The notes: generated by a model from the letters alone, not told the origin. A stretch of 48,844 nt of DNA from CAYWRZ01 sp964460845 (GCA_964460845.1 CAYWRZ010000019.1:1-48844), one strand, 5' to 3'. Counted from the stretch's first letter, positions 1 to 9,617 are shown. Translations and numbers: made by a program.

Positions 1-93
1 AGGGAATTCCCGCAGCTTTCCCCTTCCCGGGTTCAAGTTAAGATTTTGGACAATACCGCGCCATTCTGTTTTTGCGCACGATGAACGTTCGAA
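1..93. repeat. Direct repeat copy 1 (~93 bp, intergenic)
   Basis: Nearly identical to 200-292; differences are a few scattered substitutions plus a short diverged patch near 74-80. Each copy starts with the palindrome GGGAATTCCC and ends with the palindrome GAACGTTC, with CCCGGG in between. This copy starts at the window edge, so it may extend further left. No reading frame is seen. The 106 bases between the copies (94-199) hold no gene or clear hairpin. Function unknown; the paired palindromes suggest an intergenic repeat element or protein-binding site. Confidence 0.85.
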
Positions 94-199
94 AACAAAA
101 GTGAGGAAACACCAGGCTTTATATCCTAGAAAGACTGAGCGCTGTTTCGAAGTGTAAGAATGAGAGGAAGTCGGTTTGGAAAGGGTTTTCGTTTTTTGT

Positions 200-292
200 A
201 GGGAATTCCCACAACTTTCCCCTTCCCGGGTTCAAGTTAAGATTTTGAACAATACCGCGCCATTCTGTTTTTACCCAAGATGAACGTTCGAC
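200..292. repeat. Direct repeat copy 2 (~93 bp, intergenic)
   Basis: Second copy of the 1-93 element in the same orientation, start-to-start distance 199 bp. It stops about four bases before the pyrF stop codon (minus strand), so the pyrF transcript would run straight into it. It keeps GGGAATTCCC at 201-210, CCCGGG at 225-230 and GAACGTTC at 282-289. No classical hairpin plus T-run terminator was found in it for pyrF. Confidence 0.85.
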
Positions 293-295
293 AAC

Positions 296-1123
296 TTAGA
301 GTAGCGCAGCCATTTCCTGCTGCAAACGCTGGGCCTCTTCGCGAGCCGCTTGTTCAAAATGAATATCCGATCCGGCATACAGGATGCTGCGCGAAGCGTT
401 GACCAGCAGTCCGCAATCGCGGTTCATTCCGTGTTTTACGACTTCTTCGAGACTTCCACCCTGAGCACCTACCCCGGGCACCAATAGGAAATGATCGGGT
501 ACGATACGACGAATATCGGCCAACATAGGTGCCTGGGTAGCTCCAACCACGTACATCATGTTGCCGGTATTCCCCCATTCGGACGACACGCGTAAAACGC
601 GTTCAAACACTTTTTCGGGCGCTTCTTCTCCCAAACTTTGTAACGAAAGCGGTTGGAAATCGAGCGCGCCACGGTTCGAAGTAAGAGCGAGTAAAATCAC
701 CCATTTACCGGGATATTCCAAAAAGGGAGTCACACTGTCTTCGCCCATATAAGGCGCTACGGTAATGGCGTCAAAAGGAAGGTGTTCGAAAAATGCTTTT
801 GCATACATCTTGGAAGTATTTCCTATATCGCCCCGTTTGGCATCAGCAATAGTAAATACCGAAGGATAATTTTCGTCAAGGTAACGGATTGTTTTTTCGA
901 GCGACTGCATGCCGCGTATTCCCTGCGCTTCGTAAAAAGCTGAATTCGGTTTAAATGCCACGCATAAATCGTGTGTCGCATCAATGATACGACGATTAAA
1001 TTCAAACAAGGGGTCTTCCGTTTCCTTCAGGTAAGCCGGAATTTTATCCCAATCGGGATCAAGCCCTACGCAGAGAAAGGATTTTTTATGGCGAATCTGT
1101 GCTATCAGCGTGGAACGATCCAT
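296..1123 (-). CDS. pyrF: Orotidine 5'-phosphate decarboxylase, type 2 (PyrF)
   Basis: Decarboxylates orotidine 5'-phosphate to UMP, the last step of de novo pyrimidine synthesis; cytoplasmic. The 275-residue protein is the usual length of the type 2 (longer) family. The active-site motif DAKRGDI is at residues 94-100, with Lys96 the expected catalytic lysine. The N-terminal FLCVGLDPD holds the family's substrate-binding Asp, and CVAFKPNSAFYE and VPGVGAQGG match the conserved barrel strands and phosphate loop. The start is a single clear ATG. It is the last gene of a purM-prfA-pyrF operon, 36 bp after prfA, and is followed directly by an intergenic repeat. Confidence 0.96.
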   Translation of the reverse strand: MDRSTLIAQIRHKKSFLCVGLDPDWDKIPAYLKETEDPLFEFNRRIIDATHDLCVAFKPNSAFYEAQGIRGMQSLEKTIRYLDENYPSVFTIADAKRGDIGNTSKMYAKAFFEHLPFDAITVAPYMGEDSVTPFLEYPGKWVILLALTSNRGALDFQPLSLQSLGEEAPEKVFERVLRVSSEWGNTGNMMYVVGATQAPMLADIRRIVPDHFLLVPGVGAQGGSLEEVVKHGMNRDCGLLVNASRSILYAGSDIHFEQAAREEAQRLQQEMAALL

Positions 1124-1159
1124 AGGGGAAATAAAGTTAAATGTGGGTATAAAATAAGA

Positions 1160-2242
1160 TTAAATTTCCATCCCGCTTTTGAGCTTTTCGGCATTTTCGG
1201 CCACCTGCAACGCTTCGATGACCTCATCCAGATCGCCTTCCATTACGGCCTGCAGGTTATAAAGGGTAAGTCCGATGCGGTGATCGGTAACACGGCCCTG
1301 GGGATAATTGTAAGTACGTATTTTGGCAGAGCGGTCGCCCGACGAAACCATTGTTTTACGTTGCAGTGCCCGGGCAGCTAACACCTTTTGAAGCTCGGCT
1401 TCGTAAATACGCGAACGCAACACTTTGAGCGCGCGTTCAAAATTTTTGATCTGCGAACGTTCATCCTGGCATTCGACCACGGTTCCTGTAGGAATATGTG
1501 TAAGTCGCACGGCCGACTCGGTACGGTTTACGTGCTGTCCGCCTGCCCCAGAGGCTCTGAACACATCCTTTTTGACGTCGTTCATGTTGATCTGCACATC
1601 CACTTCGTCGGCCTCGGGTAAAATCGCTACGGTAGCGGCCGAGGTATGTACCCTGCCCTGCGCTTCGGTTTCGGGCACACGTTGCACACGATGTACCCCC
1701 GATTCGAACTTGAGCGTGCCGAACACCTCTTCTCCACTTACGGTAAGTGATACTTCCTTGTAGCCTCCGGCTTCACTTTCGCTCACGTTGACCACTTCTA
1801 CCTGCCAGCCTTTTCGGGCAAAATAGCGGGTGTACATGCGGTACAGGTCACCGGCAAAAATAGCGGCCTCATCGCCTCCGGTGCCTGCGCGAATTTCGAC
1901 CACCGCATTGCGGGTATCTTCCGGATCTTTGGGAATGAGCATGTATTTAATCTGCTCTTCGAGTATTTCGGTTTCGGCGGCAAAAGCTTCAAGCTCGGTA
2001 CGTGCCAGCTCGCGAAATTCCTCGTCTTTTTCTTCTTTGAGAATTTCTTTGGTGTTGGAAATATTGTCGAGCAGGTTTTTGTACCGACGATAGGTTTCTA
2101 TCAGTGGCCCCAGGTCTTTGTATTCTTTATTCAGCTTTACATACCGTTTCATATCGGCAATCACAGCCGGATCGACGATTAGTTCTGCCACCTCATTGTA
2201 GCGGTCGTGAATGGCTTCGAGTTTGGACAAGAGCTTGCTCAT
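1160..2242 (-). CDS. prfA: Peptide chain release factor 1 (PrfA)
   Basis: Recognises UAA and UAG stop codons and triggers peptidyl-tRNA hydrolysis on the ribosome. The 360 residues match the family length. The peptide anticodon is of the PxT type that defines RF1 (PET, residues 190-192), and the catalytic GGQ is at 234-236 within SGAGGQHVNRTESAVR. The N-terminal third is helical and charged as expected, and RAGTGGDEAAIFA starts the core domain. It lies 20 bp after purM and 36 bp before pyrF, so it is almost certainly cotranscribed. The Gln of GGQ is the usual target of PrmC methylation; no prmC lies in this window. Confidence 0.97.
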   Translation of the reverse strand: MSKLLSKLEAIHDRYNEVAELIVDPAVIADMKRYVKLNKEYKDLGPLIETYRRYKNLLDNISNTKEILKEEKDEEFRELARTELEAFAAETEILEEQIKYMLIPKDPEDTRNAVVEIRAGTGGDEAAIFAGDLYRMYTRYFARKGWQVEVVNVSESEAGGYKEVSLTVSGEEVFGTLKFESGVHRVQRVPETEAQGRVHTSAATVAILPEADEVDVQINMNDVKKDVFRASGAGGQHVNRTESAVRLTHIPTGTVVECQDERSQIKNFERALKVLRSRIYEAELQKVLAARALQRKTMVSSGDRSAKIRTYNYPQGRVTDHRIGLTLYNLQAVMEGDLDEVIEALQVAENAEKLKSGMEI

Positions 2243-2262
2243 GGCTAAATGCGGGAGATTGC

Positions 2263-3444
2263 TTAATATTCGAAAGTACCGAACTCGGAACGGATGGTAA
2301 GTTTTTTAGACGCGGCGGCTTCTACACGTCCTACAATGCGGGCATCCACGCCAAACGATTGAGAAATGCTAATTACCGAAGCTGCCGTTTGCGCATCGCA
2401 ATATACTTCCATACGATGCCCCATATTGAACACTTTGTACATTTCTTCCCAGGCCGTACCCGATTGTTCTTGAATAAGACGGAACAAAGGCGGAATCGGG
2501 AAGAGATTGTCTTTAATGACATGTACCTGGTCCACAAAATGTAGGACCTTGGTTTGCGCGCCCCCGCTGCAATGCACCATCCCTTTTATCTGCGGGCGAT
2601 GTTGGCGAAGCACTTCGCGTATCACCGGAGCATACGTACGTGTGGGAGAAAGCACCAGTTTGGCTGCATCTACGGCAAGCCCCTGTTCGCGATCTATCCA
2701 TACCTTTTCAGTAAGTTCCAGCTTTCCGGAATAAGCCAGCGCTTCAGGAACCGCCGGGTCGTAGGTTTCGGGATACTTGCTGGCCACTGTTTTGGCAAAC
2801 ACGTCGTGCCTGGCCGAAGTAAGTCCGTTGCTGCCCATACCTCCGTTGTATTCTTTTTCGTAAGTGGCCTGCCCAAATGAAGCAAGCCCGACAATCACCT
2901 GTCCGGGTGCGATAGTATGATTAGAGATCACCTCTTCGCGTTTCATACGGCAGGTTACCGTCGAATCGACGATAAGGGTGCGTACCAAATCGCCCACATC
3001 GGCCGTTTCGCCACCCGAAGACCATATCCCTATGCCGTAAGTACGAAGCTCTTCTAACAGCTCTTCGGTTCCGTTAATCAAAGCGCTGATCACCTCTCCG
3101 GGCACAAGATTTTTGTTACGTCCGATGGTAGAAGAAACGATAATATTATCGACAGCGCCTACGCAAAGCAGGTCATCGATATTCATCACCAGTGCGTCCT
3201 GTGCAATGCCTTTCCATACGGAAAGGTCGCCGGTTTCTTTCCAGTAGGCATAAGCCAGCGATGATTTGGTACCTGCGCCGTCGGCATGCATCACGAGGCA
3301 GTGCGCTTCGCTTCCGGTAAGCCTATCGGGAATAATCTTGCAGAAAGCTTGCGGGAAAAGTCCTTTGTCAAGCTTCTGAATAGCCTGGTGTACATCTTCT
3401 TTCGAGGCGGAAACTCCGCGCAGGTTATATCGGTTGTCGCTCAT
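2263..3444 (-). CDS. purM: Phosphoribosylformylglycinamidine cyclo-ligase (PurM, AIR synthetase)
   Basis: Makes 5-aminoimidazole ribonucleotide from FGAM with ATP, step five of purine synthesis; cytoplasmic, normally a dimer. Recognised by the N-terminal nucleotide-binding strand HADGAGTKSSLAY, the central IDDLLCVGA and GGETADVGDLVRT segments and the C-terminal region around VHCSGGAQTK. At 393 residues it is longer than the E. coli enzyme, which fits the divergent PurM form usual in Bacteroidota. First gene of the purM-prfA-pyrF operon. Its ATG lies only about 10 bases beyond the T-run of the terminator that ends the upstream porE-like gene, so either the leader is very short or some transcripts read through. 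Confidence 0.93.
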   Translation of the reverse strand: MSDNRYNLRGVSASKEDVHQAIQKLDKGLFPQAFCKIIPDRLTGSEAHCLVMHADGAGTKSSLAYAYWKETGDLSVWKGIAQDALVMNIDDLLCVGAVDNIIVSSTIGRNKNLVPGEVISALINGTEELLEELRTYGIGIWSSGGETADVGDLVRTLIVDSTVTCRMKREEVISNHTIAPGQVIVGLASFGQATYEKEYNGGMGSNGLTSARHDVFAKTVASKYPETYDPAVPEALAYSGKLELTEKVWIDREQGLAVDAAKLVLSPTRTYAPVIREVLRQHRPQIKGMVHCSGGAQTKVLHFVDQVHVIKDNLFPIPPLFRLIQEQSGTAWEEMYKVFNMGHRMEVYCDAQTAASVISISQSFGVDARIVGRVEAAASKKLTIRSEFGTFEY

Positions 3445-3451
3445 GAGGATA

Positions 3452-3459
3452 CAAAAATA
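3452..3459 (-). promoter_or_regulatory. Possible -7 promoter element of purM
   Basis: The minus strand reads TATTTTTG, an exact match to the Bacteroidota -7 consensus TAnnTTTG, ending 8 bases before the purM ATG. It lies inside the T-run of the upstream terminator. No good TTTG-type -33 element stands at the usual distance; only TTA 18 bases upstream, within the hairpin. T-rich sequence can match by chance, so this is a weak call. Confidence 0.28.
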
Positions 3460-3494
3460 AAAAAAGCATCCCGAACCTAAGGTTCGGGATGCTT
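3455..3494 (-). terminator. Rho-independent terminator of the porE-like gene
   Basis: A perfect 14-bp stem (3464-3477 with 3481-3494) around a 3-base loop. On the minus strand it is followed by a run of T with one interruption (TTTTTTTATTTTTG). It starts about 20 bases after the stop codon of the gene ending at 3515, so it ends that transcript just before purM. Confidence 0.92.
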
Positions 3495-3514
3495 CAATTT
3501 ATACTGAGTAGCGT

Positions 3515-5566
3515 TTATTCTTCTCCCGGTTTTTTAAGCCAGGGCAAATCGACGGGTTGTAGTTGCAACTCCTCTTCTGTCGGCACATGATCGTAATTCA
3601 GAATTTTGAAGTCGGTACGGCGGTTATACCTGTGCGCGGCTTCTTTTTCAGCATTCGTCTTCATTTTATTTATCTCAGCATCTGAGATACGGGGCTCTCT
3701 TTCGCCCATGCCTATGGGGGTCATACGCTCTTTAGGAATACCTTTGCTAATCAGGAATTTCACGCAGGTTTCGGCACGGCGTTGCGACAGCTTTTGGTTA
3801 TAGGCGTCACTACCGCGCGTATCGGTATGCGAACGGAGCTGAACATTGATCGTCGGGTTTTCTACGAGAATGTTGTACAGATACAGCAGCGAGTCTTCCG
3901 AATTGGTTTTATCGTCTTTCAGCAGGTCAGCTTTGTCATATTCGTACACAATCTCGGGCAGACGGAGCGGCTGCTTATCATCAACCACCTTCATGTAAAA
4001 AGTAAGCACAAAGTCGGTCGATTTTTCAAGCCCTACGGTGGTTACCTGCTTTTTGAGCTCTCCGGCTTTCAGCATGCCTTTGGCAAGCACGGCTTCTGCG
4101 GTATAGGTCGTGTTTTCTTTGATGTAGCGGCTACCGTCGCCGGCTATTTCAAATTCGAGCTTACCTTCTGCTCCTGTGGTTTGTGAGATATTGCTGTTAT
4201 CGGTACCTGCCAGGCGTACTTCTATATTGGGCAGGGGCGTTTTCTTTTCTTCGTCGAATACCTGTACGGTCAGCTTAAACAGCAGCGGGGGCAGCAAGAA
4301 GCTGTAGATATCGTCGCGGCCTTTACCACCTGTGCGGTTGGAAGTGAAAAATCCACGGTCGGCCGCTTCGAAGATAATGCCGTAGTCGTGCTGGGGAGAG
4401 TTCAGGGGATAGCCGAGGTTTTCCGGATTTTCCCATTTTCTTTCGTTACCCACCTGAGCGGCACGGAACATATCCAGTCCACCCATTCCATAGTGCCCGT
4501 CGGAGGCAAAGTACAGCGAACCGTCTTCGTGAATATGGGGGAACATTTCGTCGCCCGGGGTATTGATTTTGGGGCCGAGGTTAATCGGGTCGCCCCAATT
4601 TTTGGCGCGTTTGTCGTAAATCACCATCCAAAGATCTTTGCCGCCCTGGCCACCGGGCATATCGGAGGCAAAAATGAGTACCTGATCATCGTTGGTCAGG
4701 GTAGGATGGCCTACTGAAATGGAATCGTGCTGATTTTGCTTGAGGTTCAGCTTCACGGGGGTGGACCAGCGGCCCGATTTACGTTCTACGGAATAGATGT
4801 CGCAGCCGAGATTTTTCTTTTTCTGATCCGGGCAGCGGGTGTAATACATGGTTTCGCTACGGCGATCAAAGCATACGGCGCCTTCGTTATCTACCGTATT
4901 CACCCCATCGGGAAGCGGGGTAGGTTGCAGCCATTTGCCTTTTTTGTCGCGAGGTGTGATCCAAAGATCGGTTTTGCCTTCACCGGTACGGCGGTCGGTC
5001 GCATTACCGGCACCTCCGGGGCGACCCGATGAAAATATCAGCTCTGTGTTTTTACGATCGGCAAAAGAGGGCGAGAAATCATATTCCTTAGTATTGAGCA
5101 GCTCCTCGTTGGTCACAATATAGCGGGTTTTCGCTCTGATCCACTGCTGGGCTAGCTTACAGGACTCTGCTCCGTCATGGCCACGCTTATCTCCTGTTAG
5201 CTCTTTATAACGCGTGTAGTTTTTTTCGGCTTCCTTGTACTTCGCCTGTTCGCGCTGCATATCCGCAATACGCAGATATACAATAGGATCCTTATAGTTA
5301 CCGTCTATCACTCTCGCATAATACTGCTCTGCCTCGGGGGCATCAGTAAGGTAGCGGTAGCACTCGGCTATTCGAAAAAGATAAAGCAGCTTTTTCTCTA
5401 ATTTCTTTTCTCGCGTTTCTACTGCTTTATAGAGATCTTTTGCGATAAAATATTGTTCATTATCGTAAGCCGCGTCGGCTTCTCTTAATTGATTCTTTTG
5501 TGCAGCAGCAGGTAAACTAAGGAGTAAGGAAAAAGAGAGAAATGCGCAAATTTTAAAGAATTTCAT
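3515..5566 (-). CDS. PorE-like T9SS-associated protein (TPR, WD40-like propeller, CRD, OmpA)
   Basis: Order of parts (numbered from two residues upstream of the chosen start): signal peptide ending AAA-Q at ~25; TPR-like helices ~27-145; a PD40/WD40-like beta-propeller ~160-425 with repeated YDFSPSF, LIFSSGRPGG and FASDMPGGQGG blades; a carboxypeptidase-regulatory-like beta-sandwich ~432-520; an OmpA-type peptidoglycan-binding domain ~540-660 with SHTDTRGSDAYNQKLSQRRA. This order and the 683-residue length match PorE of Porphyromonas gingivalis, which links the T9SS to peptidoglycan; the same layout also occurs in other OmpA-family proteins, so the role is inferred. The longest frame begins GTG-CGT-ATG; the ATG at 5566 is preferred. 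No lipobox is seen. It lies downstream of T9SS cargo genes but 166 bp away, with its own terminator. Confidence 0.85.
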   Translation of the reverse strand: MKFFKICAFLSFSLLLSLPAAAQKNQLREADAAYDNEQYFIAKDLYKAVETREKKLEKKLLYLFRIAECYRYLTDAPEAEQYYARVIDGNYKDPIVYLRIADMQREQAKYKEAEKNYTRYKELTGDKRGHDGAESCKLAQQWIRAKTRYIVTNEELLNTKEYDFSPSFADRKNTELIFSSGRPGGAGNATDRRTGEGKTDLWITPRDKKGKWLQPTPLPDGVNTVDNEGAVCFDRRSETMYYTRCPDQKKKNLGCDIYSVERKSGRWSTPVKLNLKQNQHDSISVGHPTLTNDDQVLIFASDMPGGQGGKDLWMVIYDKRAKNWGDPINLGPKINTPGDEMFPHIHEDGSLYFASDGHYGMGGLDMFRAAQVGNERKWENPENLGYPLNSPQHDYGIIFEAADRGFFTSNRTGGKGRDDIYSFLLPPLLFKLTVQVFDEEKKTPLPNIEVRLAGTDNSNISQTTGAEGKLEFEIAGDGSRYIKENTTYTAEAVLAKGMLKAGELKKQVTTVGLEKSTDFVLTFYMKVVDDKQPLRLPEIVYEYDKADLLKDDKTNSEDSLLYLYNILVENPTINVQLRSHTDTRGSDAYNQKLSQRRAETCVKFLISKGIPKERMTPIGMGEREPRISDAEINKMKTNAEKEAAHRYNRRTDFKILNYDHVPTEEELQLQPVDLPWLKKPGEE

Positions 5567-5732
5567 ACGCACGCGTTTTGTGGCCGGTTAGACAGGTTTT
5601 TATAGGATACGCGAATGTAACTAATTATTTTTGATTATTCATAACTATCGCGCTTTATTTAAAAACCCGCTCGGATAGCCCGTTATACGCGCAATATCAG
5701 ATCGTATGGAGTCAGAAAATAAATTTTACACC

Positions 5733-8700
5733 TTAGCGAATGAGGGTCACATGGCCGCTGCGCACTATTTTTTTATAGGTCACTTCCGAACGTAATTTGG
5801 CCCTCCAGACATACACCCCCGGTTCGGCTTTTTGCCCGCTGAACGTCCCGTCCCAGCCCTCCTGCGGATTGGTCGTCAGAAAAACCTGCTCTCCCCAACG
5901 GTTAAACACCGCCAGCTCAAAATGAAGCGGATCGATATCATTTCCATACAACCTGAAAAGATCATTACGTCCATCGCCATCGGGCGTAAAAGCATTGGGT
6001 GCGTACACCAAAAATTCTTCGCTAATGACCACATCGTAGCAAATCGAATCGGTACAACCGTTCGAAGCGGTCACATAAAGGCATACGGGATAAATTCCTG
6101 AAGTGTCTGAGGGAAATACGAACGTCGGATTTACGAGGGTCGAGGTGGCTATACCTGCAAAATCCCACAGGTAGGTACTACCCTGTATGCTGTGATTGGT
6201 AAAAAACACTTCTGTATTAAACAGTGTAACCGGTTGAGGCCTGAAGGAAAAATCGGCAATAACAGCCGGAGGACCACCTACTGTGGCATAAGTAGTGACG
6301 GAACAGCCCTTATCGTCTATCGCTGCCACTTCGTAAGTCGCAGCGCACAATCCGGTAAAATGCGCATCGGAACCGGCTGCTCCTCCAATGCTAAACTGGG
6401 TCGCATTTTGAGCATTGATGCTCAGCGAACCGTTACAATATCCAAAGCAGGTTTCATCCACCACGGTTACGGCATTGATGATAACCTGAGGCGGACGTTG
6501 AATCTCAAAGCCCAACGTATCTATTGTGCAGCCGTTGGCATCGCTCACGTTCAGGTTGTAAATACCCGCGCAAAGATTCGATATTGTCGAGGCATTGGGC
6601 GGATAAGCGGTTCCTATGGTATTCCATCCATAATTGTAAGGCTGGGTACCCCCGGATACCGAAGCGACAGCGCTTCCGTTACAATATCCGTAACACTCTT
6701 CGTCCTGCGTTTGCAGGGCTAAGGTAAGCGGCTGCGGTTCGGTAACGGTAGCACAAGCCTGTGCCATACATCCGTTGGCATCGGTCAGCGTTACGCACCA
6801 TGTACCGGCACCTATGCAGTTACCTGCTGCGGTAGGGGTCGTCTGGTTACAGTTGTCGTTCCACGAATAAGTATAAGGTCCTGTGCCTCCGGTTGCAGTC
6901 GCGGTCAGCGAAGCATCTGTATATCCGTTACAGCTTACCAAAGTAATCGCCGAAATAGCCGCTATCAGGGTATCGGGTTCGGTAAGGGTTACCAATCCGG
7001 GACTCATGCAGCCTCCGGGGCCACGAACCATGAGCCGATAAGTGCCTGCACAAAGTCCGGTAGCCACAGGAGAAGGACCAAATGTAAGTCCGCCATCAAA
7101 ACTGTAATCTATGGCATCGGCCGACACGATACTGATTTGTCCGTCGCAGGCCGAAAAGCAGGAAATATCGGTATGGGTTTCTGTAAAATCGACTACACAG
7201 CAGTTAGGATCGCCGGGCTGATAAATGGTCACATTAAGCGTGGCCGTATCGGGCGGACAGGGTCCCTGAGCGGGAATCACGTAACGAAACATGCCTCCGC
7301 TGGTGTACACCGCCGGATCAAAAATACTGTCGATCACATTTCCTGTAGGATCATACCAGGTTCCTCCCGAATCGGGATTCCCTAAAAATGTGGTCATATC
7401 AAATTGCGGATCGTTGTAACAAACGGCATGTACCGAGTCGCGTCCGGCATACGTACCGGGAACCACAGTCACTTCAAGAGAATCGGTCGTTGCGCACAAC
7501 GGATGCCCTACAGGAAATACGGTCAGGTAATAGGTTGCAGGAACGGGTGTGCTTAAAATCGGATTCAGCACGTTGGGATTTGAGAGTCCGTCGGGAGGCG
7601 ACCATGAATACTGCCAGTTTACGCCGTTGGTAGTGCTGTACACAAGTCCTGTAGGCGGATAAGGTCCGGCGCTATACACTACGGTTCCGTTACAGTCGGT
7701 AATGCGGTATGAATTTTCATTCTCCCAGTTTCCAGACGAATACGATACACTGAGCGTACCTCCGGGGGGAACGGTTATGGTAAATGTAGTGGTATAGGGT
7801 CCGGACGACATGGTATGTGTAGTGGTAGTCGAATTGACCGTCACCGAAAGCGAAGCTCCATTCCAGCTATCGCCATAACTATCCATCAGCGTAAAGGTGT
7901 AAGTACAGGGTTGCGCGGCACCCGGGATGGAGGCGTTCACCTGCACGGGTGTACCTCCGCAAAGCGCGATATCAGGACCTGCATCAGGAAACACGGGTTG
8001 AGGTACGGTAACGGTCACCGTCGTATCATACATACAACCGAAATCGTCGAGCGCATAATACGTATAGCTGTATGTTCCGGGGGCTGTAGGCTGTACGCAA
8101 ATCTGATCGCAACCGTTGTCCGTACTGACAATTGCAGCCGCGCTGGCCGCATCATTGGCCTGCCAGTAGGTAGAGTCACAACCCGGGCCAAAGACAGGGG
8201 TGAACTGGGTTATATCAGGGTAAAGTGCCGGATTAAAATCGATCCACCAGTTAAACACCCAACCGTCGTCGGAAGCCCAAAGGTCACAAAACTCAAGCGT
8301 CCATACTCCGTTGAGCGGACAGCCGACAAGCCCCGACAAGCTGTTCAGGCTTTCGTACGAACCGGGGGGCAGACTGCCGTTAACCAAATTGGCCTGACCT
8401 GAGTTCGCTACCCAGGTGCCGTTTGTAGCCGAGGGGCTCCAACAGTAATCGTATCCTACGCCGGGCGGATCATTGGCCGTCACATCTATGGGCTCTCCGA
8501 GATGAGCTCCACCTCCACCCTGCTGGTGCATAATCACCGATTGCCCGTTGGGACAGCGAATAGACGCCACCAAATCGCCCATAAATGAATGTTCCATATT
8601 TACACAGATACCCAGCAGATCGGTAATGTTAGTCAGGCTTTGTCCCACTCCAAACACACCCTGAAAATCTATCGTAGTTTGAAAACAAGCGCCTACTATA

Positions 8701-9617
8701 TCCGGAATATGCGTAGCTCCTCCAAGATTGTTTCCCGGAAGCCCCGTCCATGTAACCCCTTGCGCTTGTCCGACAAGGCAAACCGATTCGCCCAAACAGA
8801 TGGTCGTATCGCCGCTTGTACCGGCAAAAGAAGGCTCGGTTCCCGCCAGCACTTGTACCGTTACGCGATTGGTACTCGCACAATCGTTATCATCGAGCAG
8901 GTAAAGATCCACAAGATATTCGCCCGGCTGATCAAATGCATGAGCGACTGTTGCGCCCGAAGTGCTGTCTATGGTTCCATCGTCAAAATCCCAGGTATAT
9001 TTCGCAATGGAAAAGCCGGGAGCGGCATACGAAGGACTCCCGTCGAACGAGACCGTATCGCCGGGGCAGATTTTAACCGTAGTATCAGTGGGTATGGCAA
9101 GTTGCGCTACCGGACGCTGACAGGGCGTAATACAAGAGATTACCGCCGAAAAATTACCTGTACCCGTACTGTTGGAAGTAAACACCAGTGTAAGACATCC
9201 CGAAGTATTAAACGAAGAGCAACTAATCAGCACACCCTGTAACTGCGTACCGGTATAAGTACCCAGTGTAGGCGCTGTCACCGAATTTCCATCGTAGATT
9301 GTAAAATTATCCACACTGTTATTGGGCGCACCCGGAGCAGGATTCAGGTTAAACGCTAAAAAAGAAAGATTAATTGCATCGACCGCATTATCCGGACAAA
9401 TCGTGAGCGTAATGTGTTCATTGTTTGAATACCCGCTACCCGAAGTTCCTCCACTGTCGTACAATGCACCCGTACAGGTGTTCACTGTGGTTCCGTCGGC
9501 AGCCTGATTCATATCCACCTGCATTCCCTGTGAAAAAGCAGGAGATATTCCTCCGGTAAGTAAAATCGATATAAAAGCCGCCCGTTTACGCCATGATTGC
9601 TTTTTTTGTAATTGCAC
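5733..9617 (-). CDS. Large T9SS type B cargo protein (CUB-like, PKD, P-domain-like, SprB-like repeats, CHU_C)
   Basis: A 1294-residue secreted or cell-surface protein. In order: signal peptide ending AFSQ (~30); CUB-like sandwich (~35-160); PKD domain with TWDFDDGT (~165-255); a region like a proprotein-convertase P domain (~300-460) with NGVWTLEFCDLW; two further sandwich regions; SprB-like repeats (~800-1110) with the TGGTGPYTYSWN type of motif; another PKD with YLWDFAG; and a C-terminal gliding-associated sorting domain (APNAFTPDGDGRNDLF, FNRWGEQVF, GWDGTFSG). That C-terminus marks export through the T9SS as type B cargo. It is Cys-rich, suggesting disulfides. The only in-frame start is GTG at 9617, next to a 7-base homopolymer at 9601-9607; one base less there would join an ATG at 9627. 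No catalytic domain is seen; a role in adhesion or matrix is a guess. Confidence 0.88.
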   Translation of the reverse strand: MQLQKKQSWRKRAAFISILLTGGISPAFSQGMQVDMNQAADGTTVNTCTGALYDSGGTSGSGYSNNEHITLTICPDNAVDAINLSFLAFNLNPAPGAPNNSVDNFTIYDGNSVTAPTLGTYTGTQLQGVLISCSSFNTSGCLTLVFTSNSTGTGNFSAVISCITPCQRPVAQLAIPTDTTVKICPGDTVSFDGSPSYAAPGFSIAKYTWDFDDGTIDSTSGATVAHAFDQPGEYLVDLYLLDDNDCASTNRVTVQVLAGTEPSFAGTSGDTTICLGESVCLVGQAQGVTWTGLPGNNLGGATHIPDIVGACFQTTIDFQGVFGVGQSLTNITDLLGICVNMEHSFMGDLVASIRCPNGQSVIMHQQGGGGAHLGEPIDVTANDPPGVGYDYCWSPSATNGTWVANSGQANLVNGSLPPGSYESLNSLSGLVGCPLNGVWTLEFCDLWASDDGWVFNWWIDFNPALYPDITQFTPVFGPGCDSTYWQANDAASAAAIVSTDNGCDQICVQPTAPGTYSYTYYALDDFGCMYDTTVTVTVPQPVFPDAGPDIALCGGTPVQVNASIPGAAQPCTYTFTLMDSYGDSWNGASLSVTVNSTTTTHTMSSGPYTTTFTITVPPGGTLSVSYSSGNWENENSYRITDCNGTVVYSAGPYPPTGLVYSTTNGVNWQYSWSPPDGLSNPNVLNPILSTPVPATYYLTVFPVGHPLCATTDSLEVTVVPGTYAGRDSVHAVCYNDPQFDMTTFLGNPDSGGTWYDPTGNVIDSIFDPAVYTSGGMFRYVIPAQGPCPPDTATLNVTIYQPGDPNCCVVDFTETHTDISCFSACDGQISIVSADAIDYSFDGGLTFGPSPVATGLCAGTYRLMVRGPGGCMSPGLVTLTEPDTLIAAISAITLVSCNGYTDASLTATATGGTGPYTYSWNDNCNQTTPTAAGNCIGAGTWCVTLTDANGCMAQACATVTEPQPLTLALQTQDEECYGYCNGSAVASVSGGTQPYNYGWNTIGTAYPPNASTISNLCAGIYNLNVSDANGCTIDTLGFEIQRPPQVIINAVTVVDETCFGYCNGSLSINAQNATQFSIGGAAGSDAHFTGLCAATYEVAAIDDKGCSVTTYATVGGPPAVIADFSFRPQPVTLFNTEVFFTNHSIQGSTYLWDFAGIATSTLVNPTFVFPSDTSGIYPVCLYVTASNGCTDSICYDVVISEEFLVYAPNAFTPDGDGRNDLFRLYGNDIDPLHFELAVFNRWGEQVFLTTNPQEGWDGTFSGQKAEPGVYVWRAKLRSEVTYKKIVRSGHVTLIR

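Noticed and set aside
225..250. GGTTCAAGTT in the intergenic repeats resembles a tRNA T-loop.
   Set aside because: Neither copy can form a T-stem, acceptor stem or anticodon arm around it.
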